Origin: Pilatotrama ljubarskyi
Taxonomy: Eukaryota; Basidiomycota; Agaricomycetes; Polyporales; Polyporaceae
Assembly: GCA_022385805.1 (NCBI GenBank)
Contig: MU277725.1
Span: forward strand, 29,807 to 66,171
Direction: 5' to 3'
DNA length: 36,365 nucleotides
Positions 1-10,880 of this stretch are shown here, piece by piece. Below the pieces are notes generated by a model. It saw only the letters and a program-made list of their open reading frames with translations, was not told the DNA's origin and ran no database searches. Numbering within the stretch: position 1 is the first letter of the stretch; each line of letters begins with the position of its first letter. A program made the translations under genes and the position numbers.

Positions 1-1177
1 AAAGACTGGATCAGTCAGCGAGTGTAATCGACTAAGTAAGCGTATGTGTCAGGAAATGAATGTGTATGAGTCAGTCTGAATCAGCGCGTAACATTCCCTG
101 TCCCGCTGTTGGCACCGCCTGCAAGCACGTAAACCATACTACTCACCATGATGTTCCCGCGCCCGATATTGTATGTTCTCAACTCCAGCGCCCACTGGCT
201 GCTTGCCGGTGCCCCCGATATCAACGTCCCACTAGTACGCCCACTGTAGTGCAGGATAATATCAGTGTCCTGTCAAGTGTCCCCACAGATTTGAAATAGG
301 TTCACAAATGCACGTACCTGAATGGCTTGAACCCGAGTGCCATCCTACACATCTCCCACCATGCATGCACTCTCGGCTATGCCGACTGTATGTGCATATA
401 TGAGCGCGTTCCTTGCGGGTAGGGGACTCACCTTAGCAAGGCGGAACTTATAAGCCTAGCATGAGCCTGTAAGGAGAGACAGCAGAGACGAAGGGTCCTC
501 GAGACAGAGAGTATGGCAGGCGCTGGTGCACAGGAGAGCGGTGATGGCGGCGACGAGACAAGACGCACTTCTGCCCCCCGAGGAGAGTCAGCTCTCTTTA
601 TAGCAGACTGGCGGGTTTGCTGGCAAAGGAAGAGTGCGCGACAGCAATGACATTGATGTCTTGAGTGCCGGTGCCGCATGGCAAACCAGAGGAGCAAGGG
701 ACCAGCATAGAACTTGAGTGAGATCAAGTGAACAACAGACCAGTCGACCGAGTGAGCGAGTTGTTGAGTCAAACTCCAGCGGGAGGTGAGTGAAGTGAGT
801 CACTGACTGACTGACAGCACACAGAAATCGGCGCATTTCACTCATATGGTCGACGAGATCGGTCACAAAAGCTGACAAATTATGCCTACGATCGTCACCA
901 ATTTGTTTGAATGGATTTGAGTGGGTTCGAATGGACGCGATTGGGGTCGATTCTCACTGGGGTTCAACCATACACGGCCAGGGAGGGATCTTTGACAGCC
1001 CTAAGAGCTCTTCCCCTTAAGATGATCTGTAAATAGAGGATTGTGATTCACTGCGGGATAAAGTGAGAGGAAACGAAGGGAATCGAACCTTCAGGAGCTC
1101 GCAGATTCATCTCAGGTTCTCTCGAGGCGCGACTTGGCGCAACTGGGGCTATCGCCCCAGCCTAACGGAAACAGAAG
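1..1177. other. No supported gene; intergenic or decayed sequence
   Basis: Only short overlapping open frames occur on both strands and none has convincing protein character. On the minus strand near 1073-1100 there is a perfect Pol III B-box sequence (GGTTCGATTCC) in a T-arm-like hairpin, but no acceptor stem, anticodon arm or A box could be folded with it. The rest shows nothing I can name. Confidence 0.4.
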
Positions 1178-1874
1178 GTGATTCCCACCGCGGTTGGCCC
1201 AATCATTGAGATCGAGCGTGTCTGCACACGCATGTCGCGCAGACTCGTCGCTCTTGTCAGCGATGGCTTTCGCTCTCTTTCTCGATCCGAGGCAATGGCC
1301 ACCAACATGGCGCAGGCTGACTCCAGGTGTGTCTGCGCGACTGTGGCTGGCACGATTGGTGTACTGATCAGCATGTATAGTCTCATTGTTGACCTGGAGA
1401 ATGACCTGAGTCACTTCATCCGGATCAATACGGTTAGGAAGCTCGTGAAGGACAGCACGGGTACGTCTGCTGTGGTCCTGGTGTGCGCTCGGGGCCTACT
1501 CACGTATACATGCACCGATAGAGCAGAGTGCCTTGCTCACCGCTCGGCTGGAGGTAACAAAGCTCATTGTCAAGGCGCATGCCGCTGGAGAGCTGCCCGT
1601 GACAGATCCCAATGTGGAGAAGTGGTTCCTCCTCTGCCGCCAGCAGCTGCTGCAGAACACGGCTTTGTTCAGCAGTTGCCGTGCGCTCACCAAATACGTA
1701 TATCGGATGCACAAGGCGATGGCGGCTCAGGGCATGCCTGCCGTCATCGATCCCCTTCCCCAGGCTCTCATCGAGGCCACTGTGCAAAATGCCACGTATA
1801 GAAGTCAACCGGCGCTTACACAGCGCTGGGATCACTGCACCGTTTTCAGCCTGGTGCGGGCGAAAGGTGGATAA
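1178..1874 (+). CDS. Hypothetical two-exon protein, about 211 aa
   Basis: I do not recognise this gene. Two exons join in phase: 1178-1460 and 1522-1874, separated by a 61-bp intron with a GTACGT donor and a TAG acceptor. The joined frame gives about 211 residues with no stop. The middle and C-terminal part has ordinary globular composition (Leu, Val, Lys and Gln-rich helices around the motif DPNVEKWFLLCRQQLLQN), which is why I prefer it to the overlapping frames on the minus strand. The start is uncertain: upstream exons may exist, and the last 25 residues read less naturally, so the true 3' end could use another splice. It lies among other Agaricomycete-type expanded families, so it may be a fragment of one of them. 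Confidence 0.35.
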
Positions 1875-2946
1875 CGGATGAGGGCGGGGTGAATATCCGA
1901 CTGTCATTACCACCCCGGCTACGGATGCTATCCAACCTGAGTGACTTAGTGCAATTCGAGACGACCTGGGTGGTGGTGGGGCTCCATGGAGTACCGGCGC
2001 CTCATGCAAAGAGGCCGTGAGGACGGGCGCTCTGCTGCTCTCCCTCTTTCTCTTATCCCACCATGCGCTCTCCCCGGGCCTCCCCTGTTACAAGAACCTA
2101 GCTCCTCTGTAACATGCTTGCACCTATCTGAAATCCCTCTCCTCCAACCTGAACATCCTGCTAAATATTAGTATCACTGGTCTGTCTGTGTAGAGCCTCC
2201 GGCGGCGCTTACAGACTGCCTCGACACGCGCCCTATTGTCATCATGTCTCCTTTCGGCATGTCAACTGGTACGAGCGAGAGCTAATACTTGCAGGGAACT
2301 CTACATCTAGACTTGATAAATTGGTGGTCTAGGATTTAGTATGTTTTTCTCTCTCGTGAGTGCTTATATGTGCTTCTGTGCTAACAGTTCCCTTCTGGGC
2401 CTGTATCATCCTATATAGTTACGAGAGCTCACGCCGGTGTGTCGCTATTCAGGCATGTTGTCCAGGTATGTCTTCAGATCGTCACCGAGAGACTGTATGA
2501 AGGAGTGTTACATCTGGGAGGATTCCACGTGATTCACCGCCCGGGTATCTACAGTAAGCGGTGATAGTCTTGTTACAATTGTATTCTCCGTGTATCGGGG
2601 TCTGGTCGTAATGGAACTCTGCTTATTTGCGCTCTCTTGTGTACATCAGCATTAGAGGAGTAAGATAGTCCATAAGGGGTAAAAGGCTGCTGCATTTCAA
2701 CCTCGATTCACCTTCACCCGGTTTTCAACCTGGTTTCCTGACCCACCACATGACCCGCTGAAACCGGACATTTAACGGCTGACTTTCCGACTGCCGCTTT
2801 CAACCGTATGTGGGTGAAATTCAACGGAACTTGATGAATATCCATCGCTTTCGGGCTGAAACTCATCCATATATCTGCTGAACGACCGTGTGACCTTCAC
2901 ACTGTACCATCTCCACAGAGGACGACTGGAAGTCCCTGGGGAACCG
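1875..2946. other. Intergenic stretch, no gene seen
   Basis: No frame longer than about 90 codons has protein-like composition here. The right part (2700-2900) reads in the frame downstream of the stop of the 2947-3966 gene and probably holds its 3' untranslated region. I see no repeat copies or RNA genes. Confidence 0.4.
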
Positions 2947-3966
2947 TCAGTGGAGAGGTGGAGGAGTGAGCTTGGAGTTGAAAACCGCGCTGAAATGCGG
3001 GAACATGGTAACGTTCTTGAGCCGTTCCTAGAAGAGAGTTTCTCGATGTGCACTTCACCTGAGTCTCACAAAGGGGACGTACCTGCTCTTCATCCGCAAA
3101 ATTGAACTCGTCCCGGCCGGCTTCAATAACCATTGCCTTCGCGAGGGCCAGTATGTCGTCCTGCACATGCCCGAGTCAGACAATGCACTTGTAGTCGTGA
3201 GTGTGCTCACATGTTGGTCCTCACTCAGGATGAACTGCCTGGTCATCTGGAGTGCAATGTCCTTGATTTCGTTCTTCAAGTTGGTTATATCGGCGTGAAG
3301 ACTTTCCATATTCTGAAGAGTCTTGTATATTGATGCCTGCTGGTACAGAAGGGCACGCTGGAAACCAGGAGGCATTTCAAGAGCAAGCTTCAAGGCCTGC
3401 TGTCAGAAATGCCTCCTGGTCGTCAACAAGAAAGGACATACCTCTTTGAATGCATGCAACTCCCCACGGTACTTTAGGGTCAGATACAGCGCATTTGCGA
3501 CCTTGTCAATGAAGACCGGGAGCCTGCTGACAGGGTACAAGCCGCGGCCGTCCGATCCATCGACACCTGAGCTGAGCAGAGTCGAGGGGGAGGACCCGCC
3601 TCCACTGGCTTCGGGCTGATCACCTGAAACCGGTGGGAGGCGGTTGTTGTCGACGGAGTGCTGAGGTCTGTTGAGAGATGCAGGCATGTCTAGGAAGTTG
3701 CATGAGGGGTGAAGTTCAACTCACCTGCTCAGGACAGCTTTTATGGAGGGGACTGAGTGCGGCCATGACCTCCGGACGGTCCGATGGGTCTTACTGAGGT
3801 CATCAATGCTGGTTGAGCAGACCTGGGCGGGATCAGGAGGTTGCCGCAATGATTCAAATGAGCAGGCAGCCATCATCGACTGTGGGTTCGGTCCGTCGGA
3901 GTCGCCTGTCGCTTGCACATTCAACCCATCCTCTGCGTCAGAGTCGCATGGTCCGCCCCGAGTCAT
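2947..3966 (-). CDS. Uncharacterised coiled-coil-type protein, 5 exons, 270 aa
   Basis: Function unknown. Exons 3966-3725, 3667-3442, 3396-3211, 3160-3083 and 3027-2947 join with matching phases to 813 bp (270 aa plus TGA). The introns are 45-57 bp with GT donors (GTGAGT, GTATGT, GTGAGC, GTACGT) and AG acceptors. The first 120 residues are polar and disordered (Ser, Asp, Pro-rich). The C-terminal half is helical and likely coiled coil, with the core SIYKTLQNMESLHADITNLK followed by a Met/Lys/Gln-rich helix, then a short tail ending in TPPPLH. The ATG at 3966 is the first in the exon. The frame stays open for only 15 more bases upstream to a possible TAG acceptor, so a further 5' exon cannot be excluded. 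Five consistent phases argue that this gene is intact. From memory it resembles C-terminal parts of expanded Agaricomycete families. Confidence 0.6.
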
Positions 3967-4320
3967 GGTTTCCAGCCCTTCTGCGGAGGTCTCGGCAGGC
4001 AAAACAGGGTGCTAGAGCTGGAGGACAAAGCACGGGCCATGACACTTGAAGAGACAAGGAGAAAAGGGTTCCAGTGTGCAGACGTCAGCGCTGGGTGCGG
4101 AGTGTCACAGGTGTGATGGCACAACTGTCACGACCTGGATGTGCTCCTCCCGCATGTCAGCCTATGCCAGAAAACAATTACAGGATATTTGGGTCTCTTA
4201 TTGGCTTAAACTGAACCCAGGATTATACAGCGTCCATTCACATTGTATACAGAGAGCTCAGAGTACAAGTGCGGGTGCATATTGAGCCCCGAAGCATGGG
4301 CATGTGGGCCATGAGAGGAA
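3967..4320. other. Short spacer between two minus-strand genes
   Basis: This lies between the stop of the large family gene and the first ATG of the 270-aa gene. A possible 3' splice site (CTCTAG, on the minus strand just above 3983) sits upstream of that ATG, so part of this stretch may be an intron or 5' exon of the downstream gene. Nothing else is visible. Confidence 0.3.
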
Positions 4321-7171
4321 TCAGAACCATACATAAGTCTGAATGCCAGGTTCCCGAGAGGGAAATGCGCCAGCCGGGGCTGGGTGCTGCCGGTAGGAGG
4401 AGAGTAGAGCCTGAGGTTGTGGGTCATGCTGGGTTGTTGCCCCTACAGGTATGGATGATATGGGTGATAGGGAAGACGACAGCCCTGTTGTCTGTAAGGG
4501 CATCAGGATCTGCAAAGGCTGAGAGGAAGGAGGGCGATGGGCATCTGAGGTCTCGCCTCCAGGGTTAGCTTGATGACACCGGCGTGAGCAAAGCTCGACC
4601 TCCTGCATGACCGCACGCAGGATTATGTTCTCGCGATCTCCAGCTGAGGGTAACGGAGGGTACAGAGGCATAATGAGGGTTGAACTGCGCATCTGGGTGG
4701 TATTCAGGATGTATCGTGTGCCACAATGATGAAGCTCGGTGACATGCTGGGATGTCTGTTCACGCTCCTGCCAGACCGCACGAGTCATCGCGGTCGTACA
4801 CTGTCCATTGACGCAGTTGTGCTGAACATTTACTGGACAAATGACATCCTGTAGGCGAAGCACCAGGCCTTGAGTTTGCTTCGTGTGTGATCACATTAGA
4901 TGGGCACTTACCTGCATAGGAACTAATGCAAAGCGAGACATGCACGTGACATTTGGCATACTGTACCTTGGATGTATCAAGTGCACAAACCTCGACCAGC
5001 ACGTTCAGGGACCCTGTCATCTAAATGATCTCCTAGACGTGACCAAGCCAGGGACTAAGTCTCCGACCCCCCAAGCCTGACGCATGCTCCCGAGTTGGAC
5101 TCCAGAGCACCCAAGACTTTCCCTCTCCGTTGCACCAGATCCTGTCCTTGTCGAGAAGGATCCTGTCTGCAGTCCAACAGCGTGCCAATGGTGAAATGGG
5201 GATTCCGGAGGAAGCAGACAATCTGATACCCTTCTGGAAGGCGAGTGTGGCACTCCAGGATACCGGGCTATGCAGGCCACGACATCGTCCGGGGGTGTCT
5301 GTATGCTCTGTTGCGTGAGTATAAAATAGTGGCGAGTAGAATACAAGTAACTTGATTCACATCTGCAAGAGTTTCAATGAAGCGGCATACACTGAGGATA
5401 TCAACATCAAAGCTGTCAAGCTCGAGTAGACCGAGCAGCCCAGAATTGCCACTTCGCCAGCAGACGGCAGTGAGATTCAATCTCTGCATTTCGCGGAGCC
5501 ATGGTACCCATGTCAATGCGTGCAATTTTGATTGTGACTCGGCTGCGTCCTGATGCTCCTCGTCGAGACGACCTGCAGCCACATGTGGCATCCGGACCCA
5601 GCCACCACTCAGGAAATGCCGCACACGGTTATGCTGGGCCATTCCTACGGTGATATCCTGCGAAGGGGCATGATGGTTGCTGTGTATACTGTGGGAACGG
5701 ATAACCGCATTGAACGACTCAAACCCTTCTGTGGCAAAGAGCATCGTGGGACCAAACCGTCATATGTGGCTCGGAAGGTGCAGGATGATGTGAAACTTCG
5801 GCTTGTTGAACCACCTTGTGTGAGCGCACATGTGGTGTCGATGAAATGGTTGATTGTGCTGGTCAACGCAGTCTGGAATAATCGAAATCAGTTCGTATAA
5901 CCACCTGTGCAGACGATATGAGGCCTATCATGTAGGTGGAGATATCCTCAATTTCCGGCTGCCAAACGAGAGGTATGAGAAGCAACAGCGCCACCCAGAC
6001 GTGCTGCAGCTTGTCAGGGATACCAGGCAAGCCATGCAGGACAGATGATGCAGCCTGTGCGATAGCGTGGAAGTCTCTTCCAACCAGAGACCTGGCATAT
6101 GTGACGAGTGTTGTGCCTGCGAGCAGTGGAATACCAAGTCCAGAGGTATCGAATGAGGAGAGCGGGGTGACGAGGAGATCCCGGTGTGAGTCCTTGAGAC
6201 CGCTTACAATATCTCGCCACAGATACTTGACAAAGCTGAGCAGGATAACATGGAGAATCTCCACGGGTGTGTCGATATGCAGATCGGAGCCTGTGGAGTA
6301 CACGAGATGTATCTGGCAGGCTGTATACATATGTACTCACTTCGAATGCGCCACACCAGGCTCATCGCTGCGTCTTCAAGATGTGGTATGGTGGACAGAA
6401 GTCCGACACTTCTGTCGTCCGTTCTGCTCTGTTTGCACCACGTCGCCTTCTTGACATTTGCCTGTCCGCCAATTTGCTGTGTGGTGGCAAACTGGGATTT
6501 CAGCTCGGCCAGAGTGTCCAAGCGTGTACGTTCAACACCGATCTAGATTGATATACAATCAGTTCGGGCACACACGAGCGAGATTCACAGGGGTGACAGA
6601 AATCTCACTGCCATGAATCAGCGTAGGACAGCCAGCCGTCTAAGTCGATGTTCCCATCACGAATACATTCATAGATTCCTGTACCAGCATTCTCAGCACC
6701 CCCGGAGCGGTGCATGCACACCTTGGCGAGCCTTGGATAAGATCCTAAATTCAAGAGCGGTGAGAATGGATTGCTCAAGCTGCGATACCATCGGTATCGG
6801 CTGGTCATACAATCCGCAGTCGACTTTAGACTGAGACTTACCGTAATATGTACAGTGTTAGTAGAGAACGGGCCACCACGGCTGGTGCAGATCGACCCCG
6901 GATGTTGTTCGAAGGTGCCCGCATTTTGGAGGGTCTTGACACCTAGTTCTGGGGTGTTGTAAGTCTCGCATTTGACGATTGCACCTGGCCATGCTATGTA
7001 CCCACACAGAAGAGGGCATAGATGAATGCCAATATGCTCACAAGCCCGAGGAAGACCGATACTAGGGGGGCGCCATATGTGGTGTGCGAGACTAGTCGAG
7101 CCAAGCCAGCCCCAATGAGGAAATAGAGGGCCATGAACAGCAGTGGAGGACAAGGTGAACTCCTTTGTCAA
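4321..7171 (-). pseudogene. Large Agaricomycete multicopy-family gene with an in-frame stop
   Basis: This is a member of a large uncharacterised protein family that I remember as expanded in mushroom genomes and transposon-like in behaviour; its biochemical role is unknown. In order, the minus strand encodes a segment with ILTALEFRILSKARQ (from 6800), the motif DTPVEILHVILLSFVKYLWRD (exon 6290-5905, given here by its two ends DTPVEILH and FVKYLWRD), WFNKPKFHIILHLP, then FATEGFESFNAVIR and NRVRHFLSGGW, and near the C-terminus CPVNVQHNC. Phase-consistent introns are 6340-6291, 5904-5859 and 4911-4869. Between LPSHI and RFGP the frame has TGA (5762-5760), where the family as I recall it has an Arg codon. 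An exon near 6605 also fails to join in phase to the next one. The start is unresolved. The low-complexity tail ends at 4321. Confidence 0.6.
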
Positions 7172-7836
7172 GAGCGGAGTTCCAGGTGTTCGTGAGTAGA
7201 CATTGTGGTCTACCCCAACGCTGGTGCCGGAGAAAGCGCTGCTTTATAGGAATGAGGCGCGAGGGAAGGCGGCAACCCTGCTTCCCCATGACGAAGTCCG
7301 GCTTCTGTGAGCCGCAGCCTCAGGCTGCTTCCTCACGCCGATTCGCCCTGAGTGCAGTGTGCAGCTGTCGAAATCCATGAGTCACTACATTCCGACCAGA
7401 GAGACGGGCCTACCGTCGGGGTTTATTATATGCTGCTTGTGCTGGAACCCAGACGCTTGAATGCGAGGCCGGACCACCAGTGGAATGACCAGCATCCCAA
7501 GTCCCAAGCGCCGAAGCCTCCTGCCAAAACAAGATGCGAGCGCTTGGCTTCCAGGTTCGTGCAAGGCTGGCAAGACATCCATTGACAGGAACGGAGGGCT
7601 CCGGCCATATGATGAATTCGCATTGGTGCAAACAGCCAACATACATTCAAAGAGGAGAGCATCAGATATATTCCAATCCACGAGCAAGTGATCTATATTG
7701 TACAGACAAACGATAATGAAAGCAAACCGAGCAACGAGAGTACATATCAGATTCGAGAACCAGGGCGAACACAAAGACGGTCACTCATGTTGTTCGGCAG
7801 CAGGCCTCGTATGCTCGCAATGCATACCACCAATTT
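7172..7836. other. Unassigned; may contain 5' exons of flanking family genes
   Basis: Frames on both strands are short. The neighbouring minus-strand family gene (to 7171) and plus-strand fragment (from 7837) point away from here, so this could be their shared upstream region or could contain degraded exons. I could not join any frame here in phase to either gene. Confidence 0.25.
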
Positions 7837-9043
7837 ATGAGTAATATGCTGTGTCGATCTGCCCTGTCCCGACTGACCGGCTCATCACAGCTCCACAATT
7901 CTGTCTTCGATAGCCGAAAGAAGTGTGGACTTACGGTCTGTGCTCGGCAAGCAACACGCAAGTTCAACGCCGGTGAAGTAATCTCGCCTGAGTTCGTTCT
8001 CCACATCGCCATTCTAGTGAGTTGCTGTTACTTGGCACTGCACTGACATACTTTATTGCACTGCAGCGTCGCTTCATTCGAGACAACCGTGACCTTGTCA
8101 CATCGGACCCGGACGACCCCTGGGACTCAGACAAAGAATCTGGGATGGCAACACTGAACCTGGTAGCGGCACAAGGAAACGGAAACGTGCACGCTCGGGT
8201 GGTCACTTCTGGGGCGCTGTCACAGACTTCTTCAAGGACAAGGACACTCTCTGGGGTAAGAACCTGCGGATGAAGGGTTGGGCTGTGTAAAGCTGCTGTG
8301 TGTGCATGATTCTGACTACAGCTCATAATGGTTTTCCAGCTTTGTCAATGAATGTCTCGATCAGGAACGTCAACTCTTCCCCGATGACACTTTGTGTGAC
8401 ATCCCTCAGCGCTTGGGTGCCACAACGATGAATTCCGCTGCTGCGGCTCTCCCGGGCAATGGTCATCAACTTCCGGATTGGGCCACTGACAGCATGTCTT
8501 GCAGTTCGACTCGTCCTGTGGGTTTGCCAGCGTGCTCAACTCTCGACTGCTCGTCCATGAACACCTCGCCCTCACCCTCGCCTGCACCGACTGCTTTTGG
8601 ATACACCCGGCCTTGGTATACCGGTTTCCCGTCGTCTCGCCCTGGTTCTTGCATCTGATAATCACCCCCGGCCACGTCCTCGTCCTCTCTGTCCTCAGAC
8701 CGTTGAGAACATCAGCCCAGCATTCCAAGATGGTGAGTCTGGCATCTCGCCCGCAGTGCACCATTGACATGCCCGCCTGCCAGATTCAGTCACAGGTTCT
8801 CAGGCAATGCCCCCATCATTGTCTTTCAACCCTCCGTTGCCCAGCATTTCTGACTTCATGAACATCGGCACACACGGTCATTCCACCCACGTGCAACCTT
8901 CCAGCCCCTTCAACATGGCCCCTGCACCCCCTCTCGTGCTGCACCTGTCACAGTCCACCTCAGCTGGTCCCTCATCGCTGTCCTTCGTAACTCATCCCGG
9001 CCACCGCGGCAACGCTGCACCTGCGATGGGTTTCGCTCAGTGA
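7837..9043 (+). pseudogene. 3' fragment of an expanded Agaricomycete family (HFWGAV motif), frameshifted
   Basis: Exon 7837-8016 joins in phase across a 50-bp intron (8017-8066) to an exon reading RRFIRDNRDLVTSDPDDPWD. At about 8131-8143 the reading must move by one base to give WDGNTEP..RKRKRARSGGHFWGAVTDFF. This continues across a second in-phase intron (8287-8339, donor GTAAAG, CTGAC branch-like site) into FVNECLDQERQLFPDDTL. A Ser/Pro-rich tail, reached through at least one unresolved splice, ends with TGA at 9041-9043. From memory, a basic patch followed by a [ED]-F-W-x-x-V motif is typical near the C-terminus of a mushroom-expanded family of unknown function. The missing N-terminal bulk and the frameshift suggest a decayed copy; a sequencing indel would be an alternative. 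Confidence 0.5.
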
Positions 9044-9326
9044 AGCTCCCGGTATGTGCTGTCTAGGCTAACGAGAGCATTGCGGCTGACAGCTCACCTT
9101 CTCCGTGAAGACTGACAGCTTGAAGGTGAACGGTCTCCAGCGTCACATAGATAGTAGTGTAGCTGCCTGCATACATATGCTTTATGCCAGTTATGAGCAC
9201 TGGAGAGGACCTGTTCACGATGTGCGGAGGATATCGAAATTACATTAGGATATCAGATGACTCTGGAATGGCATTGATTGTTCCCCGCACGCTGGCCCCA
9301 CCTTAAGTCACCCTTCATCTCCGCCC

Positions 9327-9760
9327 TTATTACCGTTTGCATAAATGTTGTCACGTGACCGCAATGGCTTCGCCTGTGGGCTCCCTCGTTGAAAAATCTG
9401 TAGCTCAGTATAGAGTCCCTCAAAAATCTTTATCTGTCTTGTAGCCAGTTCATTGGATTTTTATGCTTTGAGATTTATACAAATTGGGTGAAGAGGTGAC
9501 CAGAAAGCATGCCAGATGGCCCAGTGTGGTTATAACAGCTTCAACTACCATGTGCCAGGCCCGATGTCCAATCTGGAGCGTGCGAGCCTCATTCCCCATC
9601 CAAAGTATACATCAGAGAATACCATATAGTTTTGTTCTTTTTATAAGAAAAGAATCATCCATTTCCATGAGCTCTGTGAGCTGCAACAATTTTTTGACAT
9701 CTGGGATGCGAACTGGAGAGCCGATGTGTCACGTGACAACTTTTATGCAAACAGTAATAA
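9327..9760 (+). mobile_element. MITE-like inverted-repeat element, copy A (434 bp)
   Basis: The element begins TTATTACCGTTTGCATAAA and ends in the inverse, TTTATGCAAACAGTAATAA. Each terminus carries the 10-bp palindrome GTCACGTGAC about 23 bp inside the end. The inverted similarity extends imperfectly for about 80 bp, including AGCTCA and an A-run. There is no coding capacity. It is nearly identical in sequence and length to copy B at 14713-15147, which is in the opposite orientation. TA or TTA/TAA flanks both ends, so a TA target duplication of Tc1/mariner type is possible, but the true boundary is ambiguous because the ends themselves are TTA-rich. Confidence 0.75.
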
Positions 9761-9839
9761 TGAGCATGTGTAGTCAGACATAGAGGTACTAGTAGGTTTT
9801 TGTATCCTCTGCACTCAGTCATACACACACTTTTCAACC

Positions 9840-10880
9840 TCTTTAGTAAGTGTTCATAGACAAGACATATATCATTAGAAGGCTATTTTCAAGGTCAATC
9901 TAGCTATGTACATCATAGGCAAAATGATGAGATCTGAAGGGGCTACTACAAATTCATTTGTTCTCTATTTTTGTCTGTGCCTAGTTAAATACACTCAGCT
10001 TCTGGTTCTCAGAGGCTTGTTGAGAAGCTTGTTTTCTGGGTCTGTATCTACAAATCATATACCATGAAAGACCTAATTCCTAGCTAGGTATAACAACTGG
10101 GCTGATTGTTACCTACCATCACATTTGAAGGGGGTGGTAATGGCTTTGCTGTTCTTTACTTATCTCTAGTCAAACACACAGCCTCTGACCCCTTGCAATC
10201 TTGTTTGCTGTGTTTTTCTGGACAAATTATGCACGTGTACTAGCACTACGAGGAACCCATATCTATGCTGAAATCACACAACCTATCAGGAGAGATGTTC
10301 TCATTTAAGGTTCTTGTATATGATTTACTCCTCATGACCACTATTCACCTTCATGCACACATATACCTTCTGACACCTTGCAGTGCATTTCTGTGTGTTT
10401 ATCAAGTAGATTGTGACCAAATGGTTTCTGAGAGAAGTTGGCAAGTCTTCAAGGTCTGCTCTTTACTGTTGGTTATGCTGAGGCATATATACAGCTTCTA
10501 ACCCATTGCAGGCTTCGTTAGTGAGTTACAGACACCTCCTATGTCATTAGAGAGCCCTTTTCGAGGTGAAGGCAACTACACTGTTCATGGGGGGAAATGA
10601 TCAGATATCAAAGCGCTAGTGCAGATTCCCTTGTTCTTGCCTATTGTTTATTCCCAGTCACATACACAGCTTCTGAATACTTGCAGAGGTCTTGTCCTGG
10701 GTGTTCATGAGGATTTTTATACCATCAGCAACCAATCTTCAAGCTGAATGTGACCATGGGGATCTCGAAAGGAGGTGGCCAGTGTTCAAGGTGCTAGTAA
10801 GGGATCATCATCCTTTGTCCTCAACTCCTTTGACCTCTTATGATTATGTATTCTATTTACATGCAAGATTGAGCATACTG
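9840..10880. repeat. Degenerate tandem array, about 120-195 bp unit
   Basis: A recurring core (ACACAGCTTCTGA, then CTTGCAG) appears near 9995, 10178, 10370, 10490 and 10668. It is preceded in several units by a related block (CATTAGA..TTTTC.AGGT) and followed in others by a GTTCAAGGT-type block. Spacing is 120-195 bp. Units are clearly related but strongly diverged. The sequence is AT-rich and has no coding frame that spans more than one unit. It could be an old satellite or minisatellite, or repeated remnants of one exon, since each core looks like a polypyrimidine tract with a 3' splice site. Confidence 0.55.

Noticed and set aside
1073..1100. tRNA-like T-arm with a perfect B box on the minus strand
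   Set aside because: No acceptor stem, D arm or anticodon arm pairs with it within 100 bases, so a tRNA or tRNA-derived SINE is not supported.
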